Source of the DNA: JABSSA01 sp039975755
Lineage (GTDB): Bacteria > Pseudomonadota > Alphaproteobacteria > Rhodobacterales > Rhodobacteraceae
Direction: 5' to 3'
Assembly (NCBI GenBank): GCA_039975755.1
Contig: JBDWGM010000024.1
Coordinates: forward strand, 1 to 64,000
DNA length: 64,000 nucleotides
In this document: piece after piece, positions 24,917 to 33,488 of the stretch
Numbering within the stretch: position 1 is the stretch's first letter
How the letters are laid out: the number at the start of each line of letters is the position of its first letter
The notes under the pieces: generated by a model
Database searches by the model: none
The model's input: only the letters and a program-made list of their open reading frames with translations
What the model was told of the DNA's origin: nothing
Program-made: the position numbers and the translations under genes

Positions 24917-26491
24917 CTATTCCCATTCAATGGTGCCAGGAGGCTTTGAGGTGATGTCATAGGTCACGCGGTTGATGCCCGAGACTTCGTTGATGATACG
25001 TGTCGCGGTTTCCCCCAGGAATTCGTGGCTGAACGGGTAATAATCCGCAGTCATGCCGTCAACGCTGGTCACCGCGCGCAAAGCGCAGGCGAAATCATAG
25101 GTACGCCCGTCGCCCATAACGCCCACAGTTTTGACAGGCAGAATGGCAACGAACGCTTGCCAGATATCGTCATAAAGCCCGTGTTTGCGGATCTGGTCGA
25201 TATAAACGGCATCTGCTTCGCGCAGGATGTCGAGTTTGGCGCGTGTGATTTCGCCGGGACAGCGGATGGCAAGTCCGGGGCCAGGAAAGGGGTGACGGCC
25301 GATAAAGCTTTGGGGCAGGCCAAGTTCACGGCCCAAGGCGCGGACTTCGTCCTTGAACAACTCGCGCAAAGGTTCGACCAGTTTTAGGCCCATTTTTTCT
25401 GGCAGACCACCCACGTTGTGGTGGGATTTGATGGTGACGGATGGCCCGCCGCTGAAAGACACGCTTTCGATGACGTCAGGATATAGTGTTCCTTGAGCCA
25501 AAAATTCTGCGCCTTCGATTGTGTCTGCGTGTTTTTGGAAAACGTCGATGAACAGCTTACCGATGATTTTGCGTTTGGTTTCGGGATCAGACACCCCGTC
25601 CAATTCGCCAAGAAACAAATCGGATTCATTGGCGTGGATCAGATGCAAATTGTAATTCTCGCGGAACATGTCCACGACTTCCTTGGCTTCGTCTTTGCGC
25701 AAAAGGCCATGATCGACAAAGACACATGTCAGTTGATCGCCAATCGCTTCATGAATGAGGATCGCCGCGACCGAGCTGTCGACCCCACCGGACAAGGCAC
25801 AAATGACCTTTTTGTCGCCCACTTGCGTCCGGATGGCTTGAATCATCTTTTCGCGGTATGCGCCCATCGTCCAATCGCCGGTTAGGCCGGCAAGACGTAC
25901 AAAATTCTCGTACAGTTTTGCGCCCTTTGGTGTGTGGTGAACTTCGGGGTGGAATTGGACAGCATAGAAATTACGCGAGGTGTCGGCGGTGACCGCATAG
26001 GGCGCATTTGGCGATGTGCCGTACACGTCGAATCCCGGAGCGAGCTTTGAAACATGATCGCCATGGCTCATCCAGACTTGTTCATCGCCTTCTTCGAACC
26101 ATCCCTCCAAAAGCGGCAGCGTCTTTTGTGGCGTGACAAATGCGCGACCAAATTCAGCTGTGCCGCCGCCGCCAGAAATCTTGCCACCCTCAACGAGGCC
26201 GCCCAATTGCTGCATCATGACCTGTTGGCCATAACAAATGCCTAGAATCGGTACGCCATATTCAAAAATGCCGTCTGGTGCGCGTGGCGACCCTTCGCGG
26301 ACGACGCTGTCGGGACCACCAGAAAAGATAACGGCCCTTGGTGCAAAACTGTGCACAAAGTCCATCGTTACATTCTGGTAGGGATGAATTTCACAATAGA
26401 CATTAAGTTCGCGAAGGCGGCGCGCAATCAGCTGCGTCACTTGGCTGCCAAAGTCTATAATTAGAAGGCGGTCTTGGGTTGTGCTGCTCAT
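24917..26491 (-). CDS. guaA: GMP synthase (glutamine-hydrolysing)
   Basis: Converts XMP to GMP using ATP and glutamine. It has 524 residues, full length. The glutaminase triad is C86 (GICYGQQ), H181 and E183 (QFHPEVHH). The PP-loop ATPase signature SGGVDS is at 234-239. The C-terminal dimerisation segment ends in YDITSKPPGTIEWE. It is monocistronic; no clear terminator is visible within 80 bases downstream. Confidence 0.99.
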   Translation of the reverse strand: MSSTTQDRLLIIDFGSQVTQLIARRLRELNVYCEIHPYQNVTMDFVHSFAPRAVIFSGGPDSVVREGSPRAPDGIFEYGVPILGICYGQQVMMQQLGGLVEGGKISGGGGTAEFGRAFVTPQKTLPLLEGWFEEGDEQVWMSHGDHVSKLAPGFDVYGTSPNAPYAVTADTSRNFYAVQFHPEVHHTPKGAKLYENFVRLAGLTGDWTMGAYREKMIQAIRTQVGDKKVICALSGGVDSSVAAILIHEAIGDQLTCVFVDHGLLRKDEAKEVVDMFRENYNLHLIHANESDLFLGELDGVSDPETKRKIIGKLFIDVFQKHADTIEGAEFLAQGTLYPDVIESVSFSGGPSVTIKSHHNVGGLPEKMGLKLVEPLRELFKDEVRALGRELGLPQSFIGRHPFPGPGLAIRCPGEITRAKLDILREADAVYIDQIRKHGLYDDIWQAFVAILPVKTVGVMGDGRTYDFACALRAVTSVDGMTADYYPFSHEFLGETATRIINEVSGINRVTYDITSKPPGTIEWE

Positions 26492-26689
26492 GGGCTGCCA
26501 ATACGGCGGCTGGCTTGCGGACGCAAGATGGTGAGCCGTGGTTGCGGCGATAAACGACCCAAATTCTGCCTGTCAAAAGTGCTTGGCCCTGATGCAACCC
26601 TGAATAGGTGACGTTACGTTCGACTTGAGATGTACGATTTGATCGTCAAATAGATGTGAACATTGTTCAAAAAATTTAAGGACAGCACA

Positions 26690-27718
26690 ATGGACAGGTT
26701 ACAGATTGCCGTTGAGGCCGGAATAATTACGCAAGCGCAACGCGACGCGATAGAAGGACTTCCGTTAGACCCGCGCGCCTTTCAGTTTTCGTTTGTGCAC
26801 GTCTTGTGGTTTTGCGGCGCGGGCCTGATCGCATTCGCGTTGTTTCTGCTGGCCATCGAGATCAGTCAGGCAGAGTCTGGGCGTCTCGCATGGGTTTGTC
26901 TTGCCTATACCGGTCTGCTGGCTGGCTTGGATTACGTCATAAAAGGTCGGGATGGGCTGCGGGTGTTGTCGTCGCTTGTTTTGATGGCAATGGGAATTTG
27001 TGCAACCTTTGCAGTTTTCTCGTTTGTTGAGACGTTCTTTGGTCTTGAAGAACCGGGCACGCAGTGGAGCACATACGAAAACTGGTATGGTCCGCTAGTT
27101 CAAGGTCCGTATCTGTATGGTTCTGTTTTACTTGTTGTTTCTGGAATTTTGATCCATTTCCGCGGGTTTTTACCTGCATGGCTTGCCGTACTTGGTGTTA
27201 TTGTTGGTTTTGGGTTGGATGTCTTTTACGGCAACGGCCTTGACGATAACGTTGACCAAAACTTGCTTTGGTTGGCGTTCAGTATTCCGTTCTTGGCAAC
27301 AGGCTGGTTCTTTGATTTGAAAGCAGACCCAAATCATGGGTTTTGGCTTAACAAAGCGGCGCTGATGACCTTCACTATTTACACCTTCGCTGTGGTGCTT
27401 GAGTCTGCCTTTGAAAATGATCCTTATTGGTCGTTGTTCCCGTCGGGCATTGCTTTGATGTTATTCTCCATATTTGTGCGGCGCCCAGCTGGTCTTTCTG
27501 TGGGGGCAATCGCGTTGGGTATATATGTCGGCTATTGGTTTGGCGCATGGGACAACTTGTACGTTGCGGCGGCATTGCTGGGGCTTATTGGACTGGGTTC
27601 TATCTATATTGGGGTACGTGCGCATTTGATCGAAGACCAATTGGACCGGTTTTTACCATCGAAACTGCGCGAATTGCGTCCCGAATCTCGGGTTGATCCG
27701 GTCACGTTTGGGTTTTGA
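26690..27718 (+). CDS. Polytopic membrane protein, DUF2157-like
   Basis: A 342-residue membrane protein. A short cytosolic helical segment (DRLQIAVEAGIITQAQRDAIEGL) precedes about ten hydrophobic helices beginning at VHVLWFCGAGLIAFALFLLA. The N-terminal helix-then-membrane layout resembles the DUF2157 family, but I am not certain of membership. The ATG at 26690 is used because AAGGACAG precedes it; a TTG nine codons upstream is less likely. No function can be inferred. It is monocistronic. Confidence 0.75.
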   Translation: MDRLQIAVEAGIITQAQRDAIEGLPLDPRAFQFSFVHVLWFCGAGLIAFALFLLAIEISQAESGRLAWVCLAYTGLLAGLDYVIKGRDGLRVLSSLVLMAMGICATFAVFSFVETFFGLEEPGTQWSTYENWYGPLVQGPYLYGSVLLVVSGILIHFRGFLPAWLAVLGVIVGFGLDVFYGNGLDDNVDQNLLWLAFSIPFLATGWFFDLKADPNHGFWLNKAALMTFTIYTFAVVLESAFENDPYWSLFPSGIALMLFSIFVRRPAGLSVGAIALGIYVGYWFGAWDNLYVAAALLGLIGLGSIYIGVRAHLIEDQLDRFLPSKLRELRPESRVDPVTFGF

Positions 27719-27835
27719 TCGCGCGCATGTCGCTTTCGCACCTCAAGCGGCGCATTCATTCACTCGGGAACCAAGCCTAAGTCGTATCTGCCTAAAGAGC
27801 CGGGAAGAGCAGGTTATTCAAGCGGGGATGACGCA

Positions 27836-29383
27836 ATGGAAGAAGCAGTACCAACACGACGCCGAACACGGGGTGGAGGAGGCGCCGCGCGCCGGGCCGA
27901 ACGTTCGGCGGTGTCCTTTGAGACTGCAAAATACATTGAACGCAATATTCCCAATTTTGAAGTTCTGAACGAAGACGCGCTGGAGACGATCGAAAGCAAC
28001 GCTGAAATCATTCTTGAAGAGATCGGTGTCAATTTCGTCGATAACCCCGCCGCATTGAAGCGTTGGAACGATGCGGGTGCGGATGTTCAGGGGGAACGGG
28101 TGCATATTCCGCGTGGCTTGGCACGTGAATTGTGCAAGACCGCCCCAAGTGAGTTCACCCAACACGCGCGCAACCCGGAACGGTCCGTCGTTGTAGGTGG
28201 AAAAAACCTTGTGCTGGCCCCGGTTTACGGACCGCCCTTTGTGCATGATGTGCATGGCGGACGTCGATACGCGACGCTGGAGGATTTCCAGAAATTTGTG
28301 AAGCTTGGATATATGTCGAAATGGCTTCACCACTCTGGCGGCACGGTCTGTGAACCGACAGATGTTCCGGTCAACAAGCGCCATCTTGATATGTTGTATG
28401 CCCATATGACCTTGTCGGATAAACCGTTTATGGGGTCAGTCACCGAACCGTCGCGTGCCCAGGACAGTGTTGATATGTGTGGCGTTTTGTTTGGCGAAGA
28501 TTTCCTGCAGCAAAACACTGTCATGACGTCGCTTACCAACATCAATTCGCCGATGACGTTCGACGATGTGATGATGGGATCGCTTGAAGTTTATGCAGCG
28601 AATAATCAGGCGTGCATCGTGTCTCCGTTCATTGTCGGTGGGGCCATGGCACCGGTGTCCATCGCAGGAACACTGACGCAAGTGCAGGCCGAAGTTTGGG
28701 CTGGGATTGCGTATTCGCAACTTGTCCGACCCGGCGCGCCAGTGATTTACGGTGCGTTTGTGTCTTCGATTGATATGAATTCCGGCGCGCCGACCTTTGG
28801 AACACCCGAGGCCAGTCTTGTGACCTATGGGGCAGGTCAGCTTGCCCGGCGCATGGGCGTGCCTTTCCGATCAGCGGGTTCTTTTTGCGGATCTAAACTG
28901 CCTGACGCACAAGCGGCCTATGAAACTGCCAATAGTCTGAACATGGGGTTGATGGCTGGTGTTAATTTCATGCTGCATTCTTGTGGTTGGTTGGAAGGTG
29001 GTCTTGTCGCGTCCTTCGAAAAATTCGTTATGGACGCTGATCAGTTGGGCGTTTTGCATGGACTGGCTGCGGGAATCACGATGGATGAAAATGCCCAAGC
29101 AATGGATGCGATCCGGGAAGTCGGGCCAGGTGGGCATTATCTAGGATGTGCCCACACCCAAAAGAACTTCAAATCCGCGTTCTGGAAATCGGATGTCCTA
29201 GATTACAAACCATTCGAAACTTGGGCGGACGAGGGCAGCCAGGATACGATGGCGTTGGCCACAAATCGGGTGGCGAAATTACTTGGTGAATACCAACAGC
29301 CGGCTATGGACCCGGCTGTCTTAGAAGCATTGGATAGTTTTGTAGCACAAAAAAAGTTGGCAGAGCCCGACACGTTCTTTTGA
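27836..29383 (+). CDS. Trimethylamine methyltransferase (MttB) family protein, non-pyrrolysine
   Basis: A 515-residue TIM-barrel protein of the MttB superfamily. A basic N-terminus (TRRRTRGGGGAARRAERSAV) precedes the barrel. Segments LAPVYGPPFVHDVHGGRRYA, NTVMTSLTNINSPMTFDDV and GVNFMLHSCGWLEGGLVASF match the family. The frame has no in-frame amber codon, so it cannot contain pyrrolysine; such homologues demethylate quaternary amines such as glycine betaine or carnitine with a corrinoid partner. No corrinoid protein gene is adjacent, so the partner must be elsewhere or the protein acts differently. Substrate is unknown. Confidence 0.9.
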   Translation: MEEAVPTRRRTRGGGGAARRAERSAVSFETAKYIERNIPNFEVLNEDALETIESNAEIILEEIGVNFVDNPAALKRWNDAGADVQGERVHIPRGLARELCKTAPSEFTQHARNPERSVVVGGKNLVLAPVYGPPFVHDVHGGRRYATLEDFQKFVKLGYMSKWLHHSGGTVCEPTDVPVNKRHLDMLYAHMTLSDKPFMGSVTEPSRAQDSVDMCGVLFGEDFLQQNTVMTSLTNINSPMTFDDVMMGSLEVYAANNQACIVSPFIVGGAMAPVSIAGTLTQVQAEVWAGIAYSQLVRPGAPVIYGAFVSSIDMNSGAPTFGTPEASLVTYGAGQLARRMGVPFRSAGSFCGSKLPDAQAAYETANSLNMGLMAGVNFMLHSCGWLEGGLVASFEKFVMDADQLGVLHGLAAGITMDENAQAMDAIREVGPGGHYLGCAHTQKNFKSAFWKSDVLDYKPFETWADEGSQDTMALATNRVAKLLGEYQQPAMDPAVLEALDSFVAQKKLAEPDTFF

Positions 29384-29409
29384 AACGACCAGGGCGTTGT
29401 ATCGATTGC

Positions 29410-29706
29410 CTATGCTGCCAAACCTTGTGCGGATCGCATAGCGCGTGCTTCGGCGACGATAGCGATCAATATTTCTATGTGTTTCAAAAGATTATAAGCT
29501 GAATCTTCGTTCAAGCGCTGATCGTTTAGCACGTCTTCGATTTCCATCAATCGCATCAACGCGGCTCCGTGGCGGGGCAATACACGATGCCCGAGTAACC
29601 GTGGCAAATGAACGGACCGGCGATAATCGTCTGCTCCGATACGTGCCGCTTTGCTCAAAAGGCGTGGGCGGCGCAGTTGCGTTAGCATAGTCATGACGTC
29701 TTGCAT
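29410..29706 (-). CDS. DUF6477 protein
   Basis: A 98-residue protein with the pattern I associate with DUF6477 in Rhodobacterales: QLRRPRLLSKAARIGADDYR near the start and LLKHIEILIAIVAEARAMR towards the end. The ATG at 29706 follows GGAGACG, and a longer in-frame extension has no ribosome site. It is divergent from the DUF6456 regulator-like gene, with about 260 bases between the starts. Function unknown; mostly alpha-helical and probably cytosolic. Confidence 0.8.
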   Translation of the reverse strand: MQDVMTMLTQLRRPRLLSKAARIGADDYRRSVHLPRLLGHRVLPRHGAALMRLMEIEDVLNDQRLNEDSAYNLLKHIEILIAIVAEARAMRSAQGLAA

Positions 29707-29964
29707 GTTCGTCTCCTTCAAATTGTCCACAGCGGGGTTGAGGCCGCGGTTGACATGGAGATTGACACAACCAAAGCGGGTGTTGCGCGACGTCATGTGT
29801 CGCCGAACGTTCGTTTAGTAACTGTTTATCTTTTAAATCGAATGATCGTGAAATCCGAAATTGATTAACAGTCTCGTAAAGAAAGCAACCCTAGGTTGAG
29901 TGGAAAAAACTGTGGATAAGCCGTTGGGGGCGGCATTTGCCTAGAAAACGGGAAGGATTTTAAG

Positions 29965-31098
29965 TTGAACGTAGCGAATACACTGCACGGCCTGCCGAAC
30001 TGGGTACCTGAAGGTGCTCAAAGATATCTGGCACATACAGAAGCGGGGCTGACCATCAGAGAAATTGCGCGAATTTCGGGCTGCCATGCCTCAACGATCC
30101 TACGCCAAATCCGCAAAGTGGAAACACTTCGGGATGACCCATTGATAGACTCTGCCTTGCGCAAACTTGGAGACAAATTCGGACCATCTTCACTCCAGAC
30201 AAGGACGTATCCTAAAGTGACAAATCTTGCGATTCCTTCGGAACAGAAAACTGCTCAAACCCCCGAAATCGAGGAGCTCAATCGCGAAGCGGCGCGCATA
30301 TTGCGCCGTTTGTGCGAACGTGGAGCCGTATTGGCCGTAGCGTCTGATTTGGACAAGGCTGTGGTAGTAAGAGAAAATACCAACGGGGCAAGCCAACGCA
30401 CGGCCGTTGTCGAACGCAATGTCGCAGAAGCCATGGCGCTAAAGGATTGGATTTCGGCCGCCAAAGCGGGGCACATTACACGGTACAGCATCACAAGTGC
30501 TGGGCGACAGGCTCTTGAAACCATGATGGGTGAAACCCCTAAACGACGTGATACACAAAGCGGGTTCGCCGAAGCGCCCGCCGCGTTCGCGGATCAACAT
30601 CGGTCTTGGGGTGAAAAGAACTTGGCCGATCCCGAAACAGGCAGCATGCGAAAGTTTCGTTACAATCTATCTGAATCGCCTTTGACCGCTTTGGCACGGC
30701 GTCGCGATAAATCGGGCCAGCCGTTTTTGTCAGATGATCTGGTCGGAGCAGGTGAGCGTCTGCGCGAGGATTTCGAATTGGCCAAAATGGGACCTCGCGT
30801 AGCGCAAAACTGGGATCGTTTTCTGACGGGTGGCGCAGGTGGTGGCTTTGCGGCTGACAGCGGCGTCGGGAACGGACCTCAGGGAGCACGCAAACGCGTT
30901 GCAAGTGCATTGGAACATTTGGGCCCGGGTCTAGGCGACGTTGTTTTACGGTGTTGCTGTTTCCTTGAGGGGCTCGAAAATGCGGAAAAGCGTCTGGGTT
31001 GGTCCGCACGGTCTGGCAAGATCGTGTTGCGGATCGCGCTGCAACAACTGAAACGCCACTACGAAGGTTTGTCAGCCAACGATAACATGATTGGCTAA
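29965..31098 (+). CDS. DUF6456 protein with N-terminal helix-turn-helix
   Basis: A 377-residue protein. Residues about 18-48 form a Trp-repressor/recombinase-like HTH (GLTIREIARISGCHASTILR). The C-terminal third carries DUF6456: SPLTALARRRDKSGQPFLSD, LREDFELAKMGPRVAQNWDR and LGPGLGDVVLRCCCFLEGLE. The start is TTG at 29965, supported by GGAAGGA seven bases ahead and by no alternative ATG. DUF6456 is common in Rhodobacterales and related orders; some homologues act in cell-cycle control, but this one is unassigned. It overlaps no other gene on its left. Confidence 0.85.
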   Translation: MNVANTLHGLPNWVPEGAQRYLAHTEAGLTIREIARISGCHASTILRQIRKVETLRDDPLIDSALRKLGDKFGPSSLQTRTYPKVTNLAIPSEQKTAQTPEIEELNREAARILRRLCERGAVLAVASDLDKAVVVRENTNGASQRTAVVERNVAEAMALKDWISAAKAGHITRYSITSAGRQALETMMGETPKRRDTQSGFAEAPAAFADQHRSWGEKNLADPETGSMRKFRYNLSESPLTALARRRDKSGQPFLSDDLVGAGERLREDFELAKMGPRVAQNWDRFLTGGAGGGFAADSGVGNGPQGARKRVASALEHLGPGLGDVVLRCCCFLEGLENAEKRLGWSARSGKIVLRIALQQLKRHYEGLSANDNMIG

Positions 31099-31161
31099 CG
31101 CTCTTTCAACTTTCGAGGGTTTTCTTCATAGATGGAAGCACAGTAGCTTTACAGCCCATCT

Positions 31162-31167
31162 AAGGAG
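31162..31167 (+). promoter_or_regulatory. Ribosome-binding site deciding the methyltransferase start
   Basis: AAGGAG lies seven bases before a TTG at 31175-31177. An earlier TTG at 31091 overlaps the DUF6456 stop and has no such site, so the later TTG is taken as the start. Confidence 0.6.
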
Positions 31168-31174
31168 CCACCAA

Positions 31175-31810
31175 TTGACCTTCGACACAGAACAAGCTGC
31201 CGCTCAATTCATCATCGACAGCGAAGCTCGGTTTCCAATTCCAAAATGGGACAGCGATCGCCTGCCAAAACGACGTTGGGTTTTGGAGCATTTGGAACCG
31301 GGCGGTATTGGCGCTGAGATTGGTGTGTTTCGCGGTCAATTCAGCCGTTTAATTTGCGAGGTTGCGCAGCCGAAAAAACTGTACCTGATCGATCCTTGGA
31401 CTTTGCTGGGGGATACATTCGGATGGGGCAAGGAATATACAAGCTTTGGTCGCTTAACGACATTGGCCGCCAAACAAGAAACACAAGCTCGCACTATGGC
31501 ATTTGCTTCGGTCGATAAAATAATGATCGAAGGTCAATTTCCAAAATGTGGGGATCAAATCAAGGAACCGTTGGATTGGGCCTATCTGGATGCGAGTCAT
31601 AAATTCCAACCTACTTTGGATGAATTGTACGCACTTGATGAGAGAATAAAGCCGAATGGATTCATTTTGGGCGACGATTGGGATCCCAAACCAGACAGTG
31701 CGCATCATGGAGTCTTTCAAGCGGTGCATCACTTTGTGAAAGAACGCCCTTGGGATTTGATTAAATCAGGGCCCGGAAGGCAGTGGATCATGCGTCGCCG
31801 GCCAAGTTGA
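31175..31810 (+). CDS. Class I SAM-dependent methyltransferase (Methyltransf_24-like)
   Basis: A 211-residue Rossmann methyltransferase. Motif I is GIGAEIGVFRGQFSRL (EIGVFRG), then LYLIDPWTLLGD with an acidic ribose-binding residue, and LDWAYLDASHKFQPTLDELY, the D-x-x-H metal/active-site pattern of the O-methyltransferase-like MTase_24 group. GFILGDDWDP and HHGVFQAVHHFVKERPW complete the fold. It starts at TTG with a strong AAGGAG site. It follows the DUF6456 gene by about 75 bases. The substrate is probably a sugar, glycan or small molecule, as for most of this group; this is inference. Confidence 0.82.
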   Translation: MTFDTEQAAAQFIIDSEARFPIPKWDSDRLPKRRWVLEHLEPGGIGAEIGVFRGQFSRLICEVAQPKKLYLIDPWTLLGDTFGWGKEYTSFGRLTTLAAKQETQARTMAFASVDKIMIEGQFPKCGDQIKEPLDWAYLDASHKFQPTLDELYALDERIKPNGFILGDDWDPKPDSAHHGVFQAVHHFVKERPWDLIKSGPGRQWIMRRRPS

Positions 31811-31908
31811 TACTGTGGGCAATGCCCAGAAACGCACAAAGGCACTCAGTTCCGAGCATGTCAAAGACGCATTGCACACAAAAAGACGAAATTCTTGCAA
31901 AACCCGGC

Positions 31909-31937
31909 TTGACGCGCCTGCGCCCCGCAGATATCTC
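31909..31937 (+). promoter_or_regulatory. Promoter of the first tRNA-Asp gene
   Basis: TTGACG (31909-31914) and TATCTC (31932-31937) are 17 bases apart, with the tRNA starting 16 bases after the -10 box. Confidence 0.7.
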
Positions 31938-31952
31938 GCTCGGACGCAGCGG

Positions 31953-32029
31953 GCGGTTGTAGCTCAGTTGGTTAGAGTACCGGCCTGTCACGCCGGGGGT
32001 CGCGGGTTCGAGTCCCGTCAACCGCGCCA
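31953..32029 (+). tRNA. tRNA-Asp (anticodon GTC)
   Basis: A 77-base cloverleaf. The acceptor GCGGTTG pairs with CAACCGC, the discriminator is G and the CCA is encoded. The anticodon loop CTGTCAC sits between CCGGC and GCCGG-type arms, and the T-loop is GTTCGAGTC. Anticodon GTC reads Asp codons, and its wobble G is the site of queuosine made by Tgt and glutamylated by GluQ. It is identical to the second copy at 32415. Confidence 0.98.
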
Positions 32030-32036
32030 CTGCTGC

Positions 32037-32068
32037 TAAAAACGCCGTCCTTCGGGGCGGCGTTTTTC
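32037..32068 (+). terminator. Intrinsic terminator after the first tRNA-Asp gene
   Basis: AAAAACGCCGTCC and GGGCGGCGTTTTT pair almost fully around a TTCG loop and end in a T-run, eight bases after the tRNA CCA. Confidence 0.92.
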
Positions 32069-32374
32069 TGTTCAGGACCTTTGAATATCTGCCTGATGGG
32101 TTAAGCCGGGCACTTCAGGACAACGGACCAATGTAGGTTGGCAAACCGCGACAGGTCCGTTTCTTTTGTGCAGCGATTTCGGACGGTGGTGTTTCAAGAT
32201 CTTCGATGCTCAAAAATGATCAGTCGCATCGAGCGCGCGTGTCTCAATGATGCGTTTTCGTACTTCCTCAAAAGCGCTGCAGGCTTTGCTTATTTTGCCC
32301 TTTGGTTTGTGCGACAAAGGAGGCTTGTAAGGGGTGGGTTGGTAAACGTCTTGCGCATGTGAGTGAAAAACCGA
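32069..32374. other. Spacer between tRNA-Asp genes, nothing recognised
   Basis: About 300 bases with no gene I can support. A 74-codon open frame at 32138-32362 has no ribosome site and no family similarity. The tRNA sequence itself is the only repeat between the two flanks. Confidence 0.5.
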
Positions 32375-32403
32375 TTGACGGGTCCGGTGGGGCGGCGTAT
32401 TGC
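32375..32403 (+). promoter_or_regulatory. Promoter of the second tRNA-Asp gene
   Basis: TTGACG (32375-32380) and TATTGC (32398-32403) are 17 bases apart, just before the second tRNA. Together with the terminator after copy one, this shows that each copy is an independent unit. Confidence 0.7.
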
Positions 32404-32414
32404 CCAGCTTACGC

Positions 32415-32491
32415 GCGGTTGTAGCTCAGTTGGTTAGAGTACCGGCCTGTCACGCCGGGGGTCGCGGGTTCGAGTCCCGTCAACCGCGCCA
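32415..32491 (+). tRNA. tRNA-Asp (anticodon GTC), second copy
   Basis: A 77-base tRNA identical in sequence to the copy at 31953-32029, including the encoded CCA. No clear hairpin terminator follows within 60 bases; the sequence after it (ACTTTTCCTAG) has only a short T-run. Confidence 0.98.
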
Positions 32492-32615
32492 CTTTTCCTA
32501 GTAAATTTGATATCCCAAAGTGGCTTCCATCGCTTTGTCGAGCGGCTGGTGTGAGAATTTCATATTGCGCGTGCTGTTATGGTCTGGACGCGAATGTCCA
32601 GTGCCGCTGTCACGG

Positions 32616-33488
32616 CTATTGTGACAAGAAATCCAATAACGCGTCTGTTGTGTCTTTGGGATGCGTGTCAGGGAAAAAATGTCCGCCGGGCAATGCGCGG
32701 GACGTCATATTGGATAATCGGGAGGCCCATGTCGCGGAAACATCAAAATCTCGCGCCATGACGCCGTCGCGCCCGTAAAGGACAAGGCTTGGGACGGTGA
32801 TCGATCGATGCAGGTCATGAGTGTCGAGCGCGAAGTCAACATCGATTGCAGCGCGATAGTCATTGCACATTGAACGGATCGTGGACGGCTGCCGCCATGC
32901 TGCGCGATAGGCGTTCAAAGCGCTGGCATCAAAGGCCTGTAATCCATCAGGCCTCCATCCGGCCAAAGATGTTTCGAAAAACAAATCTGGGTCATGTGCG
33001 ATAAAGGTTTCGGGGAAGGGCGCATTTTGAGCTAAAAAGAACCAATGGTAATAGGATCGTGCCGCCGCATGGGGCAGGTGGTTTAACAAATGTTGCGTTG
33101 GCACGATGTCCATCACGGTTAGGCTGTGTAAACAATCGGGTGTATCTAGCGCCAATCGGTGTGCCGTCCGTGCACCTCTGTCATGGCCAACCAGATGAAA
33201 TTTCGAGAATCCGAGATGATCCATCAGCGCGACCTGATCGGCTGCCATCAGGCGAAAACTCATTTCCTTCATTGTGGTGGATTTCGAACTATCTCCATAT
33301 CCGCGTAAATCAGAGGCTATCACCGTGAAGTCTTGGCTGAGACGTGGAGCAATGGCGTGCCACATTGCATGGGTTTGAGGAAAGCCGTGCAACAACAACA
33401 CAGGCGGACCTTGCCCAGCTTTGGCATAAGCAATGGTCTGACCGTTGACCTGTGCTCGTCCTGTTTCAAAGCCCGCAAGACAGGTCAT
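32616..33488 (-). CDS. Alpha/beta hydrolase, haloacetate-dehalogenase-like
   Basis: A 290-residue alpha/beta hydrolase whose nucleophile is aspartate: D103 in GHDRGAR, not serine. D127 (MDIVP) and H270 (GGHFFPD) complete the triad. H148-W149 (YYHWFFLAQ) and Y211 (NDYRA) occupy the positions that form the halide pocket of fluoroacetate dehalogenase, and the two arginines flanking the nucleophile region (R104, R107) match its carboxylate clamp. The residue spacing D103-D127-H148 equals that of the characterised Rhodopseudomonas enzyme. The start codon overlaps the upstream peptidase stop as ATGA. Whether it dehalogenates haloacetates here is inference from residues. Confidence 0.88.
   Translation of the reverse strand: MTCLAGFETGRAQVNGQTIAYAKAGQGPPVLLLHGFPQTHAMWHAIAPRLSQDFTVIASDLRGYGDSSKSTTMKEMSFRLMAADQVALMDHLGFSKFHLVGHDRGARTAHRLALDTPDCLHSLTVMDIVPTQHLLNHLPHAAARSYYHWFFLAQNAPFPETFIAHDPDLFFETSLAGWRPDGLQAFDASALNAYRAAWRQPSTIRSMCNDYRAAIDVDFALDTHDLHRSITVPSLVLYGRDGVMARDFDVSATWASRLSNMTSRALPGGHFFPDTHPKDTTDALLDFLSQ

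Noticed and set aside
32138..32362. 74-codon frame between the tRNA genes
   Set aside because: No ribosome site, no similarity and a composition unlike the neighbouring genes.
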